The notes under the pieces are model-generated. The model worked only from the letters and a program-made list of their open reading frames with translations, had not been told where the DNA came from and made no database searches. Below are positions 40,733 to 49,596 of a stretch of DNA of 64,000 nt, in pieces. The stretch's first letter is position 1; each line of letters opens with the position of its first letter. Origin of the DNA: an uncultured Anaerolineales bacterium (GTDB lineage: Bacteria; Chloroflexota; Anaerolineae; Anaerolineales; UBA6663); NCBI GenBank assembly GCA_937952305.1, contig CALFZO010000187.1:62001-126000 (forward strand), written 5' to 3'. Made by a program: the position numbers and the translations under genes.

Positions 40733-41974
40733 TCAGCGCGCCGGCGTGGGCTGCGCTCGGCAAAAGTCCTCGACGAAGTCCGCCAGCACCCCGGCCGCGG
40801 TCAGGATATCGTCCAAGCGCACCTGCTCATCTTTAGCGTGGGCATGGACGATGGAGCCGGGGCCGAAAATTACGGTGGGGATGCCGGCCATGTTCTGGTA
40901 GAACCACGGATCGGCCGAGCCGGTGAGGGCCGTCACTTTCTCGGGCAGCCCCTGGCGCCGGGCGGCGGCGAGCAGGGCGGTGACAAGCGGATGATCCACC
41001 GGCAGCCTATTGCCGTCTGAGTGCAGCATCGGGAAGGAAAGCTGAAAGTGTTCGCGCAGCCACTCGTCGCCGTACTGCTGCAGGGCCGCGCGCATCTCGT
41101 CCATCACCTGGTGGCGATTCTTGTTGGGCAGGAAGCCCAACACGCCCTTCAGCACCGCCTCGGACGGCACGCTGGACGGCCAATGGCCAGCCTGGAACTG
41201 CCCCACCGTCAGCGGCATCGGGTCCGGGAACTGGTCGAACAGCGGCAGATGGCGTGAGGCGGCCAGCAACTGGTCGTGATAATCCTGCAGGATGCGGATG
41301 GCCTGGATGGCCTTATCCACGGCGCTCACGCGCCCGGCCACGTTGCCGCTGTGGCCGGCCCGCCCGAACACGCGCAGTTCGAACCAGACTGCGCCACGCA
41401 CGGCCGGGACGACGGCCAGGTTAGATGGCTCGCCTACCACGGCCGCATCAGCGCGCACGCCGCGCCGGACCATGGCCAGGGTGCCGTTGCCGCCGCACTC
41501 TTCTTCGACTACGAAGTGAAAGATCAGGTCGCCGGCCGGACGCCAGCCGCGCTCACGCACGAGCCGGGCCAGCGCGTAGAACATAGCCGCCTGCCCTTTG
41601 GCATCGCAGGCGCCGCGGCCGTAGATGACGCCGTCCCGGGCGCGCGGGTCGAACGCGTCGACCTGGCCTTCGCTGGCCGGCACCACGTCCAGGTGGGTGT
41701 TGAACAGCACCGTCGGGCCCCCGCCGCCGCCCTTGATCCGGCACTCGAGGTTGGGCGTATCGCGGTAAGTGTGGCCGGGCAGAGGGAAGGCGTAGTCCGG
41801 GTCCTGCATCAGGGCATCGTCGATGGGGACGAGTTGACACTCGTCGGTCAGCGGCTGCATCCGGTCATGCAGGTAACGGATGGCCGGCCCCTCCTGGCCG
41901 CGCGTGGATGGGAAGCGGAGCAGGTCCAGTAGCAGCGCCTGGACCTCCTGGCGGATGGAGTCAGGGATGTTCAT
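40733..41974 (-). CDS. M20-family metallopeptidase/deacylase (ArgE/DapE-like)
   Basis: 413 residues. Zinc ligands are His94 and Asp96 (NTHLDVVP), Asp124 (RGACDAKG) and the Glu run in VVEEECGGNG (156-164). A dimerisation domain is inserted between. It is similar to the M20 gene at 17333 only at family level. Hydrolysis of an N-acyl or amide bond is expected; substrates cannot be named. Confidence 0.88.
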   Translation of the reverse strand: MNIPDSIRQEVQALLLDLLRFPSTRGQEGPAIRYLHDRMQPLTDECQLVPIDDALMQDPDYAFPLPGHTYRDTPNLECRIKGGGGGPTVLFNTHLDVVPASEGQVDAFDPRARDGVIYGRGACDAKGQAAMFYALARLVRERGWRPAGDLIFHFVVEEECGGNGTLAMVRRGVRADAAVVGEPSNLAVVPAVRGAVWFELRVFGRAGHSGNVAGRVSAVDKAIQAIRILQDYHDQLLAASRHLPLFDQFPDPMPLTVGQFQAGHWPSSVPSEAVLKGVLGFLPNKNRHQVMDEMRAALQQYGDEWLREHFQLSFPMLHSDGNRLPVDHPLVTALLAAARRQGLPEKVTALTGSADPWFYQNMAGIPTVIFGPGSIVHAHAKDEQVRLDDILTAAGVLADFVEDFCRAQPTPAR

Positions 41975-41991
41975 GGCCGTAGCCTCGCGTG

Positions 41992-43041
41992 TCAGGGGAT
42001 CAGCAGAGCTTTCACGGCGCGCTTGCTCTCGACGTCATCGAAGACCCGCTCCCACTCGGCCAGCGGGGCGACATGGGTGATGAGCTGGCGCACCGGCAGG
42101 CGCCCGGACGCGATCAGGTTGATGGTCCGGTCCCAGCAGGTGTAGCCGGTGCTGAGATTGAAGATGATCGTGCAGACCTTGGCCACGGCCGTATCCCACG
42201 GGAACGCGATCTGCTCGCGGCCGGTCAGGCCGATGGCTGTGATGTGCCCCAGCCGGCGCACCATGCGCACGGCGGAGGCCACAGCCGGCGGCGCGCCAGA
42301 GGCCTCCACCACCAGGTCGGCGCCGCGTCCGCCGGTCCGGTCCAGCACAGCCTGCTCCGCGTCCTCGCGGTCTACGACGATAGTCGCATCAGCCCCCAGC
42401 TCGCGGGCCAGGGCCAGGCGTGCTTCGTCTACGGCGCTGCCCGTGATCACCACCTGGCCGGCACCGGCCGCCTTAGCCGCCATGAGCGCCAGCAGGCCGA
42501 TGGGGCCGGGGCCAGTCACCACCACGAAGTCGCCGGCCTGGAGGCCGCTGCGCTCGATGACGTCCTGCACCACGTTGGCGGCCGGCTCCACCAGGGCGCC
42601 TTCCTCAAAGGTCACGTGATCGGGCAGGCGGTGCAGCAGGTGCTCAGGCATGGTCAGGTAGCGGGCGAACGCGCCATGGATACCCCAGCCCGGCGAGCGT
42701 TTCTGGGCGCAGATCTGGATGTTGCCGGTGCGGCACAGGTAGCACTGGCCGCAGGCGCGGGTGTGTGGTTCGCCGACCACCCGGTCGCCTACCGCGTACC
42801 CGCGGACGGCGCTGCCCGCCTCGATCACCACGCCCGTGAACTCGTGGCCCATGATGACGGGCGGCCAATACGGGAACTGGTCGTGCTTGATGTGGATATC
42901 GGTGCCGCAGATGCCGCAGGCCTTGATCTCCAGCAGCACCTCGTTCGGCGCCGGCGCCGGGACCGGGGCCTCGCGCAGTTCCATATGGCCCGGCCCTTTC
43001 GCGGTCTTGAACAGTCCCAGCATCGTCCGATCTCGAGCCAT
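41992..43041 (-). CDS. Zinc-dependent sorbitol/threonine-dehydrogenase-like oxidoreductase
   Basis: 349 residues from the ATG behind GGAGG. Catalytic zinc: Cys45 (CGICGTD) and His66-Glu67 (GHEFTG). Structural zinc: Cys97, Cys100, Cys103 and Cys111. The coenzyme loop is VTGPGPIGLLA. Of the two zinc dehydrogenases in the window this is closer to the consensus. The longer open frame upstream is a shadow of the 2-hydroxyacid dehydrogenase gene and was rejected as N-terminal extension. Confidence 0.9.
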   Translation of the reverse strand: MARDRTMLGLFKTAKGPGHMELREAPVPAPAPNEVLLEIKACGICGTDIHIKHDQFPYWPPVIMGHEFTGVVIEAGSAVRGYAVGDRVVGEPHTRACGQCYLCRTGNIQICAQKRSPGWGIHGAFARYLTMPEHLLHRLPDHVTFEEGALVEPAANVVQDVIERSGLQAGDFVVVTGPGPIGLLALMAAKAAGAGQVVITGSAVDEARLALARELGADATIVVDREDAEQAVLDRTGGRGADLVVEASGAPPAVASAVRMVRRLGHITAIGLTGREQIAFPWDTAVAKVCTIIFNLSTGYTCWDRTINLIASGRLPVRQLITHVAPLAEWERVFDDVESKRAVKALLIP

Positions 43042-43054
43042 GGTGCCTCCTGGT

Positions 43055-44059
43055 TTATGCGTGCGGCGCCCGCAGGGCGACCTCGGGGTTGACCTGGCTG
43101 AGCGGGGCTTCGCCGCGCAAGCACCGCTGCACGTCTGCCACAATGCGCTGGCGGATGATCCAGCCAGACTCCTCGGACAGCCACGAGAGGTGCGGTGTGC
43201 AGAGCGCGCGTTCATTGTGCAGCAGGGGAAAATCGGACGGCGGCGGCTCCTGCTCATAGACGTCGATGCCGGCCAGGGCCAGGTCGCCCCGGCGCAGGGC
43301 CTGGTCCAGGGCCAGCAGGTTGACGATAGCACCGCGGGCGGTGTTGATCAGGATCGCCGTCGGCTTCATCTGCTCGAACTGTGGCGCGTCGAACAGGTGA
43401 TGGGTCTCGGCGTTGAGGGGCGTGTGGATGGTGACCAGGTCTGCCTGGGGCAGAAGTTCGGCCAGCGCGATGGGCGTCACGTCCAGGCTCTGTCGGCGCT
43501 CGCTGGAGAGATAGGGGTCACAGACCAGCAGGCGGACACCGAACCCCTGCAGCATCTGGAAGACCGTGCCCCCGATGCGGCCCAGCCCCACGATCCCCAC
43601 GGTCTTGCCGCGCAGCCGGAAAACCGGGTTGATGGTCGCGAAATCCCACTGCTTCTGAGCGGCGGAGGCGCGCAGGATGGCGGCCTGCTGTCCCAGTTTG
43701 CGCTGGCAGGCCAACATGAGCATCACGGCCTGCTCGGCCACTTCCGCCACGCAATAATCCGGGATGTTGGCCACCACGATCCCGCGCTGGCTGGCGGCGG
43801 CGACGTCGACGTTGTCGTAGCCGATGCCGTGACGGATGAGCAGGCGGCAACGACGCAGGCCGGCAATGACCTCAGCGTCGAAGCGGGCCATGTTGACGAT
43901 GACCACGTCGGCCTCGCCGGCGGCAGCCACCAGTTCCGCTGCACTTCCGAACTTGAGTTGATGGCTGGCGAACTCGACACCGAGTTGGCGAAACTGGTCG
44001 GCCTCCCACTTTAGATCTGGCTCGATGTAATCGGTGACAACGACCTTGATCGTGGCCAT
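43055..44059 (-). CDS. D-isomer-specific 2-hydroxyacid dehydrogenase
   Basis: 334 residues. The NAD loop is GLGRIGG (158-164). Catalytic residues are Arg242 (NTARG), Glu271 (DVYEQEP) and His290 (TPHLSW). It resembles C-terminal-binding-protein-like/phosphoglycerate-dehydrogenase-like members. It would interconvert a 2-oxo acid and a D-2-hydroxy acid, as expected in sugar-acid breakdown. GGAG precedes the start. Confidence 0.9.
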   Translation of the reverse strand: MATIKVVVTDYIEPDLKWEADQFRQLGVEFASHQLKFGSAAELVAAAGEADVVIVNMARFDAEVIAGLRRCRLLIRHGIGYDNVDVAAASQRGIVVANIPDYCVAEVAEQAVMLMLACQRKLGQQAAILRASAAQKQWDFATINPVFRLRGKTVGIVGLGRIGGTVFQMLQGFGVRLLVCDPYLSSERRQSLDVTPIALAELLPQADLVTIHTPLNAETHHLFDAPQFEQMKPTAILINTARGAIVNLLALDQALRRGDLALAGIDVYEQEPPPSDFPLLHNERALCTPHLSWLSEESGWIIRQRIVADVQRCLRGEAPLSQVNPEVALRAPHA

Positions 44060-44083
44060 GCTGAACTCCGGGTCTGGAAGGCG

Positions 44084-45733
44084 TTAGGGCCGGACCGGCG
44101 GCAGCCTGAGCAGGCGGCGGATGTTGCCGCCTAACACCAGCGCCTTCTCGGCCGGCGCCAGGTCGGCGAACAGCACGCGTCCCAGACCATAGCGCAAGTC
44201 GATGAAGGGGATATCCGAGCTGAAGATGACGCGGTCGGCGCCCACGGCGCGCACCAGACGCGTGATCCACCAGCCGGTAATGAACGAGCCGCTCAGATCC
44301 AGGTAGACATTGGGGTGGGCCTGGGCGACGGCGATTGCGCCCGGGAAGGCCGCCGGCTGGGAGCCTGAATGCACCAGCATGATGGGCACTTGCGGGTAAC
44401 GCTCGGCGAGTGGCCCGAAGACTGGTGGGTCACAGAAACGCGAGCCGTGGAAGGTGTGCACCAGCACAAAGCAACCACGCTCGGCCGCGAATTCCCAGGC
44501 CGGCCGGTAGCCGTCGCCGCCGATCGGATAGCTCGCCAGGTCCGGGTGCAGCTTGATGGCCCGAAAGCCGAGGTTGTCGAACAGGTAGGTGAGTTCAGCT
44601 CGGATGCGGTCGGGCTCGTGCGGGCTGGCCACGGCCTGCGCGACCAGCCGGTCCGGATAGGCGGCCACGGCCTCCGCCGTCAGGCGGTTGCCGCGGATCC
44701 AGTCTGGGCCGATGGCCAGGTGGGCTGAAAGGCAGGTGCGGTCCACACCGCAGCGGTCCATCACCCCGACCAGGCCGGCGGCATCGTTCTCGGGGATGTA
44801 GAAGTTGCGGTACGGCCCCAGGTGGGCATGAGCGTCGGTGATCTCGATACCCGCCGCTCGCAGATCCTGGCCGGTGCGGGCCAGCGCGGCCAGGTCGGGC
44901 GGCCCGGCGGCTGGATCGGGCGGTGTGGCCAGGGAGACCGGCGGCTGGGCGGTCTCAGCAGGCGGGAGGCCTCGGACGCGCGCCAACAATCGCTCGAGAT
45001 TACGGTGGGCGATCAACTCGCGCTGGGCGGGCGTCAGGTCGGCGTAGTGCAGACGGGTCACCGCGCCGCCGCCGTCGGCCAAGGGCTGGCTGGTGCCGAA
45101 GATGAGGCGTTCGGCGCCCAACTGGGCCACAACCGTTTCCACGCCTTGATGGGTGGCGAAGTACGAGAGGTCGATAAATAGGTTGGGGCAGGCCCGCAGC
45201 AACGGCAAGAGGACGCGCAGGGCTCGGTAGCCCACGCGCGTGAGCAGCACTGCCAGGTCCGGGTAGGTCTGGCAGAGCCAGGCAATCTGTTTCCAGCCGG
45301 CCGGGTCAACATCGAACAGCCCGGTGGGCAGCACCACCTGGTCCACGTCGAGCAATACCAGGTAATGGCGCTCGGCCAGGGCCGCCAACAGGTCGCCGGC
45401 CAGCCAGTCGGTGAGGGGGTAGACCTGGTCGCGCGGATACAGACGCACGGCGCGCACCCGGTGGCGGGCCAACGCCTCGCTTAGCGCGGCTCCGTTCTCG
45501 AATTCGCCGGGCAACACGCCCCAGCAGGGCTCCAGGCGCGGCTGGCCGGTGATGGCGTCCATGAGCACCGGGTTGCCCACCGACGGCACGTTCTGCCAGG
45601 CCAGCGTGTGGGAGACCAGGGCCCGCGCGATACCGAGCTCGTCCATCCGGGTCAGCAGTCCCGGGACGTCGTCAAAGGCCAGGCGCTCAGTGGGCCATCG
45701 TCCGAGGAAGGCGGCGGCGTCGAAGAGATGCAT
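44084..45733 (-). CDS. Tandem amidohydrolase: degenerate N-terminal and intact C-terminal domain
   Basis: 549 residues, twice the size of a normal amidohydrolase_2 protein. The C-terminal half (about 295-549) has every ligand: H-x-H at 302 and 304, KLH at 394-396, HTFHGS (His426), HSGS (His455) and SSD (Asp507). The N-terminal half (1-255) has the same order of strands but starts LFDAAAFLG without H-x-H, and ends FGTSQP where G-S-D is expected. A Pro/Ala-rich linker (about 257-285) joins them. The start codon is 10 bp after the oxidoreductase gene, with a weak RBS. Confidence 0.85.
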   Translation of the reverse strand: MHLFDAAAFLGRWPTERLAFDDVPGLLTRMDELGIARALVSHTLAWQNVPSVGNPVLMDAITGQPRLEPCWGVLPGEFENGAALSEALARHRVRAVRLYPRDQVYPLTDWLAGDLLAALAERHYLVLLDVDQVVLPTGLFDVDPAGWKQIAWLCQTYPDLAVLLTRVGYRALRVLLPLLRACPNLFIDLSYFATHQGVETVVAQLGAERLIFGTSQPLADGGGAVTRLHYADLTPAQRELIAHRNLERLLARVRGLPPAETAQPPVSLATPPDPAAGPPDLAALARTGQDLRAAGIEITDAHAHLGPYRNFYIPENDAAGLVGVMDRCGVDRTCLSAHLAIGPDWIRGNRLTAEAVAAYPDRLVAQAVASPHEPDRIRAELTYLFDNLGFRAIKLHPDLASYPIGGDGYRPAWEFAAERGCFVLVHTFHGSRFCDPPVFGPLAERYPQVPIMLVHSGSQPAAFPGAIAVAQAHPNVYLDLSGSFITGWWITRLVRAVGADRVIFSSDIPFIDLRYGLGRVLFADLAPAEKALVLGGNIRRLLRLPPVRP

Positions 45734-45743
45734 AGGCTTGGCT

Positions 45744-46763
45744 TTACAGGCGGATGGGGGCGCGGGCCTCGATCGACCGCTGAATGGCGTCGAGGATCCG
45801 GGTAACACGCAAGCTGCTAGCCAGCGTCACCAGCGGCTCGCGGTCCTCCAGCACGCAGCTGATGAAGTGGTGCAGAGACAGCGGCACAGCGCCGTGGACT
45901 TCGCCGTCCAGATACGTCAGGGCCAGCAGATTGCGAGGATACTGGAAGGCCTTGGCGGTACTGATCTCAATCTGTTCGCGTTTCCGGTCCAGGTGGATAG
46001 CCGCCCCGCTGGTGATGACCTCCACAAATGAGTCAGGCATCGACGGGAAGGTGTTGGGGTAAGTCCAGCAGGCCTCAAACGTGGCGACGGCGCCGTTGCT
46101 GAAACGCACCTGAGCGTGGATGGCGTCCGGCGCATTGATGCCGCGAGCCACCAGGACCTTGCGGACGGCGTTGGCGTAGACCTCCTCCGGTTCGGCCTCG
46201 AAGTACCAGCAAACGAGGTCGATGTCGTGCGAGGACAAGAACCAGGCCGGCGTCGTCCGGTCCGCCCAACGGATCATTTCAGTGGGGACGAAGATGGGGT
46301 TGTTCTTACGGGCGTAGGCTAGGATCGGTTCGCCCAGCTCACCGCCCGCCAGCAGGCTTTTGGTCTGCTGATAGGCCGGCACCCAGCGGTGGCTGAACTG
46401 CGTCATCACCTTCACGCGCCGGCGCTCGGCGGCCGCGAGAATGGCCTGAGCGTCTTCCACGGTGACGGCCAGCGGCTTCTCGATCAAAACGTGTTTGCCG
46501 GCCTCGATGGCGGCGAGGGCGGGCTCGGCGTGCGCGAAGTCAGGAGTGCAGACGGAGACCACGTCCACCTGGGCCTCGGCCAGCATCGCTTGGCAGGACG
46601 CGAAGGTCTGCGGGGCTTCGAGCTTGGCCGCCAGTCCGCGCGCCCGCTCCAGGTTGGCATCGGCGATGGCGACAACCTGGCAACGGGGGTGGGCCCGGTA
46701 GATTTTGGCATGCAACTCGCCCATGATCCCGGCTGCCACAATGCCAACCCGAAGAGTATTCAT
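45744..46763 (-). CDS. Gfo/Idh/MocA-family oxidoreductase
   Basis: 339 residues. The NAD(P) loop is VGIVAAGIMGE (6-16), the Glu-Lys-Pro is at 95-97, and the catalytic His-Asp pair is in SSHDIDL. First gene of the long minus-strand operon, divergent from an IclR gene. It would start breakdown by oxidising a sugar or cyclitol. A shared regulatory motif and a promoter precede it. Confidence 0.9.
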   Translation of the reverse strand: MNTLRVGIVAAGIMGELHAKIYRAHPRCQVVAIADANLERARGLAAKLEAPQTFASCQAMLAEAQVDVVSVCTPDFAHAEPALAAIEAGKHVLIEKPLAVTVEDAQAILAAAERRRVKVMTQFSHRWVPAYQQTKSLLAGGELGEPILAYARKNNPIFVPTEMIRWADRTTPAWFLSSHDIDLVCWYFEAEPEEVYANAVRKVLVARGINAPDAIHAQVRFSNGAVATFEACWTYPNTFPSMPDSFVEVITSGAAIHLDRKREQIEISTAKAFQYPRNLLALTYLDGEVHGAVPLSLHHFISCVLEDREPLVTLASSLRVTRILDAIQRSIEARAPIRL

Positions 46764-46856
46764 AGGAGCCTCTACCTACAGGAGACCGTGAAAGAGTGAC
46801 CGCAGCGTTCGTGGGTGGTGTAGCGCTTTGCGCAATTGCCTTGCATTCTGAGCTAC

Positions 46857-46866
46857 TTAAGTGTAA
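46857..46866. promoter_or_regulatory. Candidate operator, second copy of TTACACTTAA
   Basis: Read on the minus strand the motif overlaps and follows the -10 (TACAAT) of the promoter for the 46763 operon. The flanking bases match the nagA copy (TTACACTTAA followed by A or G, then TA). The centre ACTTAAGT is a perfect 8-bp palindrome. The 310-bp gap 46764-47073 is AT-rich and holds the divergent promoters; I see no RNA gene in it. Confidence 0.4.
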
Positions 46867-46893
46867 TTGTATAACTAATGCAATGGGAAGTCA
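46864..46893 (-). promoter_or_regulatory. Promoter for the 46763-28956 operon
   Basis: On the minus strand TTGACT lies upstream of TACAAT with a 17-bp spacer, in the AT-rich divergent region. The leader to the start at 46763 is about 100 nt. Confidence 0.55.
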
Positions 46894-46996
46894 AAGACTA
46901 TTGTTTATCTATTGACCTTCAAGTCGCAATGCATCCCAGTATTATGTATATATATGGCGAAATACCGGGATAATCTCGCCGATAATTTGTAATGTA

Positions 46997-47025
46997 TTGA
47001 CTATACAGAAACGATATTGTATATT
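46997..47025 (+). promoter_or_regulatory. Promoter for the IclR gene
   Basis: TTGACT (46997-47002) and TATATT (47020-47025) with a 17-bp spacer, about 50 bp before the start codon. Confidence 0.65.
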
Positions 47026-47073
47026 TGAAGTACTTTATCTTCCGAATCACAACACTTTAGGCAAGGTGAGTTG

Positions 47074-47901
47074 ATGCGGACCATGCCGCAGGAAGCTGGC
47101 CCTTCTCAACCTGCTCCCCGGGTGTCGCGTGTCCAATCACTGGACCGCGGCCTGCAGTTGCTGGAGTTGTTGAGTGCGGCCCACGAGCCGATGAGCCTGG
47201 GGGACCTGGCTGAACTGGTGCAGGTGGACCGCAGTACCGCTCATCGGTTGCTGGGCACGCTCGGGCAGCGTGGTTTTATCGGTCAAGATGCGCGCACCAA
47301 GCGCTACAGCCTGGGCCTCAAGATCGTGGAGTTGGGCCGGCACGCGCTGGAAGGTCTGTCGTTGCGAGCCGTGGCGCGCAGTTACCTGAAGGAGTTGGCC
47401 CGCGAGTCGGGTGAATCCGCCAACTTGATCGTGCGGGCCGGCGGCCAGGCCGTGTGCGTGGAACTGGAGCCTAGCCCGTCCATCCTATCAGTCACCAACG
47501 AGATCGGCGCCGTGTTCGCGCCCCACGCGACGGCGGCAGGCAAAGTGCTCCTGGCGCATGCCACCGAAGCCGACCGCCTCGCTTGGCTGGGCGCTGCCAC
47601 CCGGCCGGCCTTTACGCCACGCACTCTGAGCGATCTCGCCGCCCTGACCTCGCACTTGCAACAAGTGATGCGCCAGGGGTTTGCCGTGGATGACGAGGAG
47701 AGCCATCTTGGGGTGCGCTGCGTCGCTGCGCCGATCCGCGACAACCGGGGGGCCGTCGTCGCCGCCTTAAGTCTCTCCGGGCCGGCAATGCGCGTGACAT
47801 TTGAGCGGCTGCCAACGCTAACGGCGCTGGTCGTGAAAACGGCACGGGCCATCTCGACGGCGCTCGGCTACGCCGCCGCCGAGCGCCAATCCGGCGCCTA
47901 A
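47074..47901 (+). CDS. IclR-family transcriptional regulator
   Basis: 275 residues; the ATG is preferred to the TTG one codon upstream. An N-terminal winged HTH (SLDRGLQLLELLSAAHEPMS, then DRSTAHRLLGTL) precedes the IclR effector domain, with AGGQAVCVELEP, FAPHATAAGKVLLAH and VAAPIRDNRGAVVAALSLSG. IclR proteins sense small acids and often control aromatic or sugar-acid pathways such as KdgR of pectin breakdown. It is divergent from the uronate-type operon and upstream of the ABC importer, so it likely controls both. Confidence 0.92.
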   Translation: MRTMPQEAGPSQPAPRVSRVQSLDRGLQLLELLSAAHEPMSLGDLAELVQVDRSTAHRLLGTLGQRGFIGQDARTKRYSLGLKIVELGRHALEGLSLRAVARSYLKELARESGESANLIVRAGGQAVCVELEPSPSILSVTNEIGAVFAPHATAAGKVLLAHATEADRLAWLGAATRPAFTPRTLSDLAALTSHLQQVMRQGFAVDDEESHLGVRCVAAPIRDNRGAVVAALSLSGPAMRVTFERLPTLTALVVKTARAISTALGYAAAERQSGA

Positions 47902-47910
47902 GGTTGGCTG

Positions 47911-47934
47911 CTTCCCGGCCAGGTACCTGGGAAG
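47911..47934 (+). terminator. Hairpin after the IclR gene
   Basis: CTTCCCGG pairs with CCTGGGAAG-like bases across an 8-base loop. There is no U tract, so it may attenuate or protect the message instead of ending it. The rest of the 145-bp gap to the binding-protein gene shows no clear promoter. Confidence 0.35.
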
Positions 47935-48046
47935 AAAGGAGGCTCCTGGAACTAAGCCCATCCGTGATCGGCATCGGATGATCGAAATCTGGCAACAGAA
48001 CTCTCCGCATCAGGTCCGCTCGACCCACCCTCTAGGAGGAACGCTC

Positions 48047-49471
48047 ATGTCCAGAAGAGTTGCTCAGTTAGCGTCCTGGTTGATGATTGCGGCGGTGTTG
48101 GTAGGCGCCTGCGCTCCCGTGGCCACGCCTGAAGTGGTCGTGCAAACGCAGGTGGTCAAAGAGACCCAGATTGTCCGGGAGACGCAGGTGGTCAAAGAGA
48201 CCCAGGTGGTGGTCGCCACCCCCGCTCCCAAAAAAGTCGTCGAATTCGCTAGCTTCTGGTCGGCCGACTCGCCCAACGGGCGGGAGATGATCGCGCTCGG
48301 CTATCGCCTGGAGGCTGAGAATCCCGAGTGCGACTTTGTCTTCACGGAATACCCCGGCGCCGAGGCGTACAAGACGGTCAACCTGCGGGCCCAAGAGGGC
48401 GATCCCGTGGACGTCTACAGCGGCGGCGCCAATGCCTTGGTCCCGGGCGGCGGCGATGAGTGGAAGGCTGGCCTGATTTATGACCTGGCGGCTGATATGG
48501 CCGGGCCGGCCTACAACCCCGACAACGGGACGTGGATCGACACGTTCACGGCCGGCGCGCGTTTTGAGATGGAGTTCGACGGCCACGTGGGCTTCGTGCC
48601 CGCCAACCAGGTGGTGCTGGCGCTGTTCTACAACAAAGCCCTGTACGAGCAGTACGGGTTGCAGGTGCCGCGCACCTGGGAAGAGTTGATGGCCAACTCA
48701 GAGGTGCTCAAACAGAACGACGTGGCGTCCATCGGCGGCGGCGGGTTCAATGGCTATGTCAGCTACTGGTATGACAACATCCTCTACCGCCTGATGGGCA
48801 ATGACCGGATGTATGCGCTGTACAACAAGAAAGACCCCAACATCAAGTGGACTGACCCCGAGCCCCTGCTGGCGGCGCAGATGCTGGTCGACATGATCAA
48901 GAAGGGCTACGCGATTGATGGCTTTGTTGGCGGCGACTTCGCCGCTAACCAGGTGGCGTTCTTCACCGGCAAGGTGGCCCACCTGTATATCGGCACCTTC
49001 GTCATGGGCGAGGTCGCCGACGTGATCCCCGACGACTTCCAGTTCGGCGTGACCTATTTCCCGACCGTCACGGGTTACGAGGACAAGACGCCCTATGAGT
49101 CGCTGGCTGGCTACACCAACTCCTTCGGCATCTTCAACGCCGGTCAGAGCGCCCGGGCCGAGCACAGTACCGAGTGTGCGGTAAAGTACCTCAAGTTGTA
49201 CTCGGACAAGGACATTCAGGCCGGCTTGGTGAGCAGCCTGGGCTTCCTCTCGGCCGTCAAGGGCGTGCCCGGTCCGAGCAACATCCCCGGCGTTGGCGAA
49301 CTGCTGACCAACCAGAAGGAAGGCTGGCCGACTAACCAGGCCATGTACTACAACTTGGACGCCTCTGTGCGGTCGAAGATGTGGGACAACGTCGTCCTGC
49401 TGGCGTCTGAGCAGATCACGCCGCAGGAGTTCGTTGAGTTGATGCAGGCGGACTACGACGCGGCCAAGTAG
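48047..49471 (+). CDS. ABC sugar transporter, substrate-binding lipoprotein
   Basis: 474 residues behind AGGAGG. A signal peptide ends in VLVGAC with the lipid-bearing Cys22. A linker of Thr-Gln-Val-Val-Lys-Glu repeats follows (about 30-62), encoded by a 23-bp direct repeat spaced 36 bp. The rest is a family 1 extracellular solute-binding protein (GADEWKAGL-type loops, FYNKALYEQYGLQVPRTWEEL). It captures an oligosaccharide outside the cell for the two permeases downstream (CUT1 type). The linker style is a good marker for Chloroflexota. Confidence 0.92.
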   Translation: MSRRVAQLASWLMIAAVLVGACAPVATPEVVVQTQVVKETQIVRETQVVKETQVVVATPAPKKVVEFASFWSADSPNGREMIALGYRLEAENPECDFVFTEYPGAEAYKTVNLRAQEGDPVDVYSGGANALVPGGGDEWKAGLIYDLAADMAGPAYNPDNGTWIDTFTAGARFEMEFDGHVGFVPANQVVLALFYNKALYEQYGLQVPRTWEELMANSEVLKQNDVASIGGGGFNGYVSYWYDNILYRLMGNDRMYALYNKKDPNIKWTDPEPLLAAQMLVDMIKKGYAIDGFVGGDFAANQVAFFTGKVAHLYIGTFVMGEVADVIPDDFQFGVTYFPTVTGYEDKTPYESLAGYTNSFGIFNAGQSARAEHSTECAVKYLKLYSDKDIQAGLVSSLGFLSAVKGVPGPSNIPGVGELLTNQKEGWPTNQAMYYNLDASVRSKMWDNVVLLASEQITPQEFVELMQADYDAAK

Positions 49472-49475
49472 ACGC

Positions 49476-49497
49476 AAGCCTCTTCCGGGGAAGGCTT
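49476..49497 (+). terminator. Hairpin just after the binding-protein stop
   Basis: AAGCC and TTCC pair with GGAA and GGCTT a few bases after the stop codon, followed by TGT. It may cause partial termination, giving more binding protein than permease. Confidence 0.4.
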
Positions 49498-49504
49498 TGT
49501 CACA

Positions 49505-49540
49505 GCGCTGGCGGGTACAGCCGCCTGAGCCCGCCAGCGC
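49505..49540. repeat. Strong inverted repeat between binding-protein and permease genes
   Basis: An 11-bp perfect inverted repeat (GCGCTGGCGGG and CCCGCCAGCGC) with a 14-base loop. It would form a very stable RNA stem that can block exonucleases or attenuate reading into the permease genes. Confidence 0.6.
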
Positions 49541-49561
49541 CCATCTAAACCCCGCGGCACG

Positions 49562-49596
49562 GAGACACGGAGCAGCCCGAGGGCCCTCTGTGTCTC
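49562..49596. repeat. Inverted repeat of GAGACACGGAG type
   Basis: GAGACACGGAG pairs with CTCTGTGTCTC (one G-U pair) over a 13-base loop, flanked by more TGTGTCTC. Similar gagacacggag/ctctgtgtctc stretches are dispersed in many bacterial genomes, so this may be a mobile or repetitive intergenic element that has landed here. Confidence 0.5.

Noticed and set aside
41992..43332. Longer version of the zinc dehydrogenase starting at 43332
   Set aside because: The extension lies wholly within the 2-hydroxyacid dehydrogenase gene in another frame; the ATG at 43041 has GGAGG and the family-typical start.
48146..48205. Direct repeats that could suggest a CRISPR-like or tandem repeat array
   Set aside because: The repeats are in frame and encode the Thr-Gln-Val-Val-Lys-Glu linker of the lipoprotein; there are only two exact copies with a 36-bp period.
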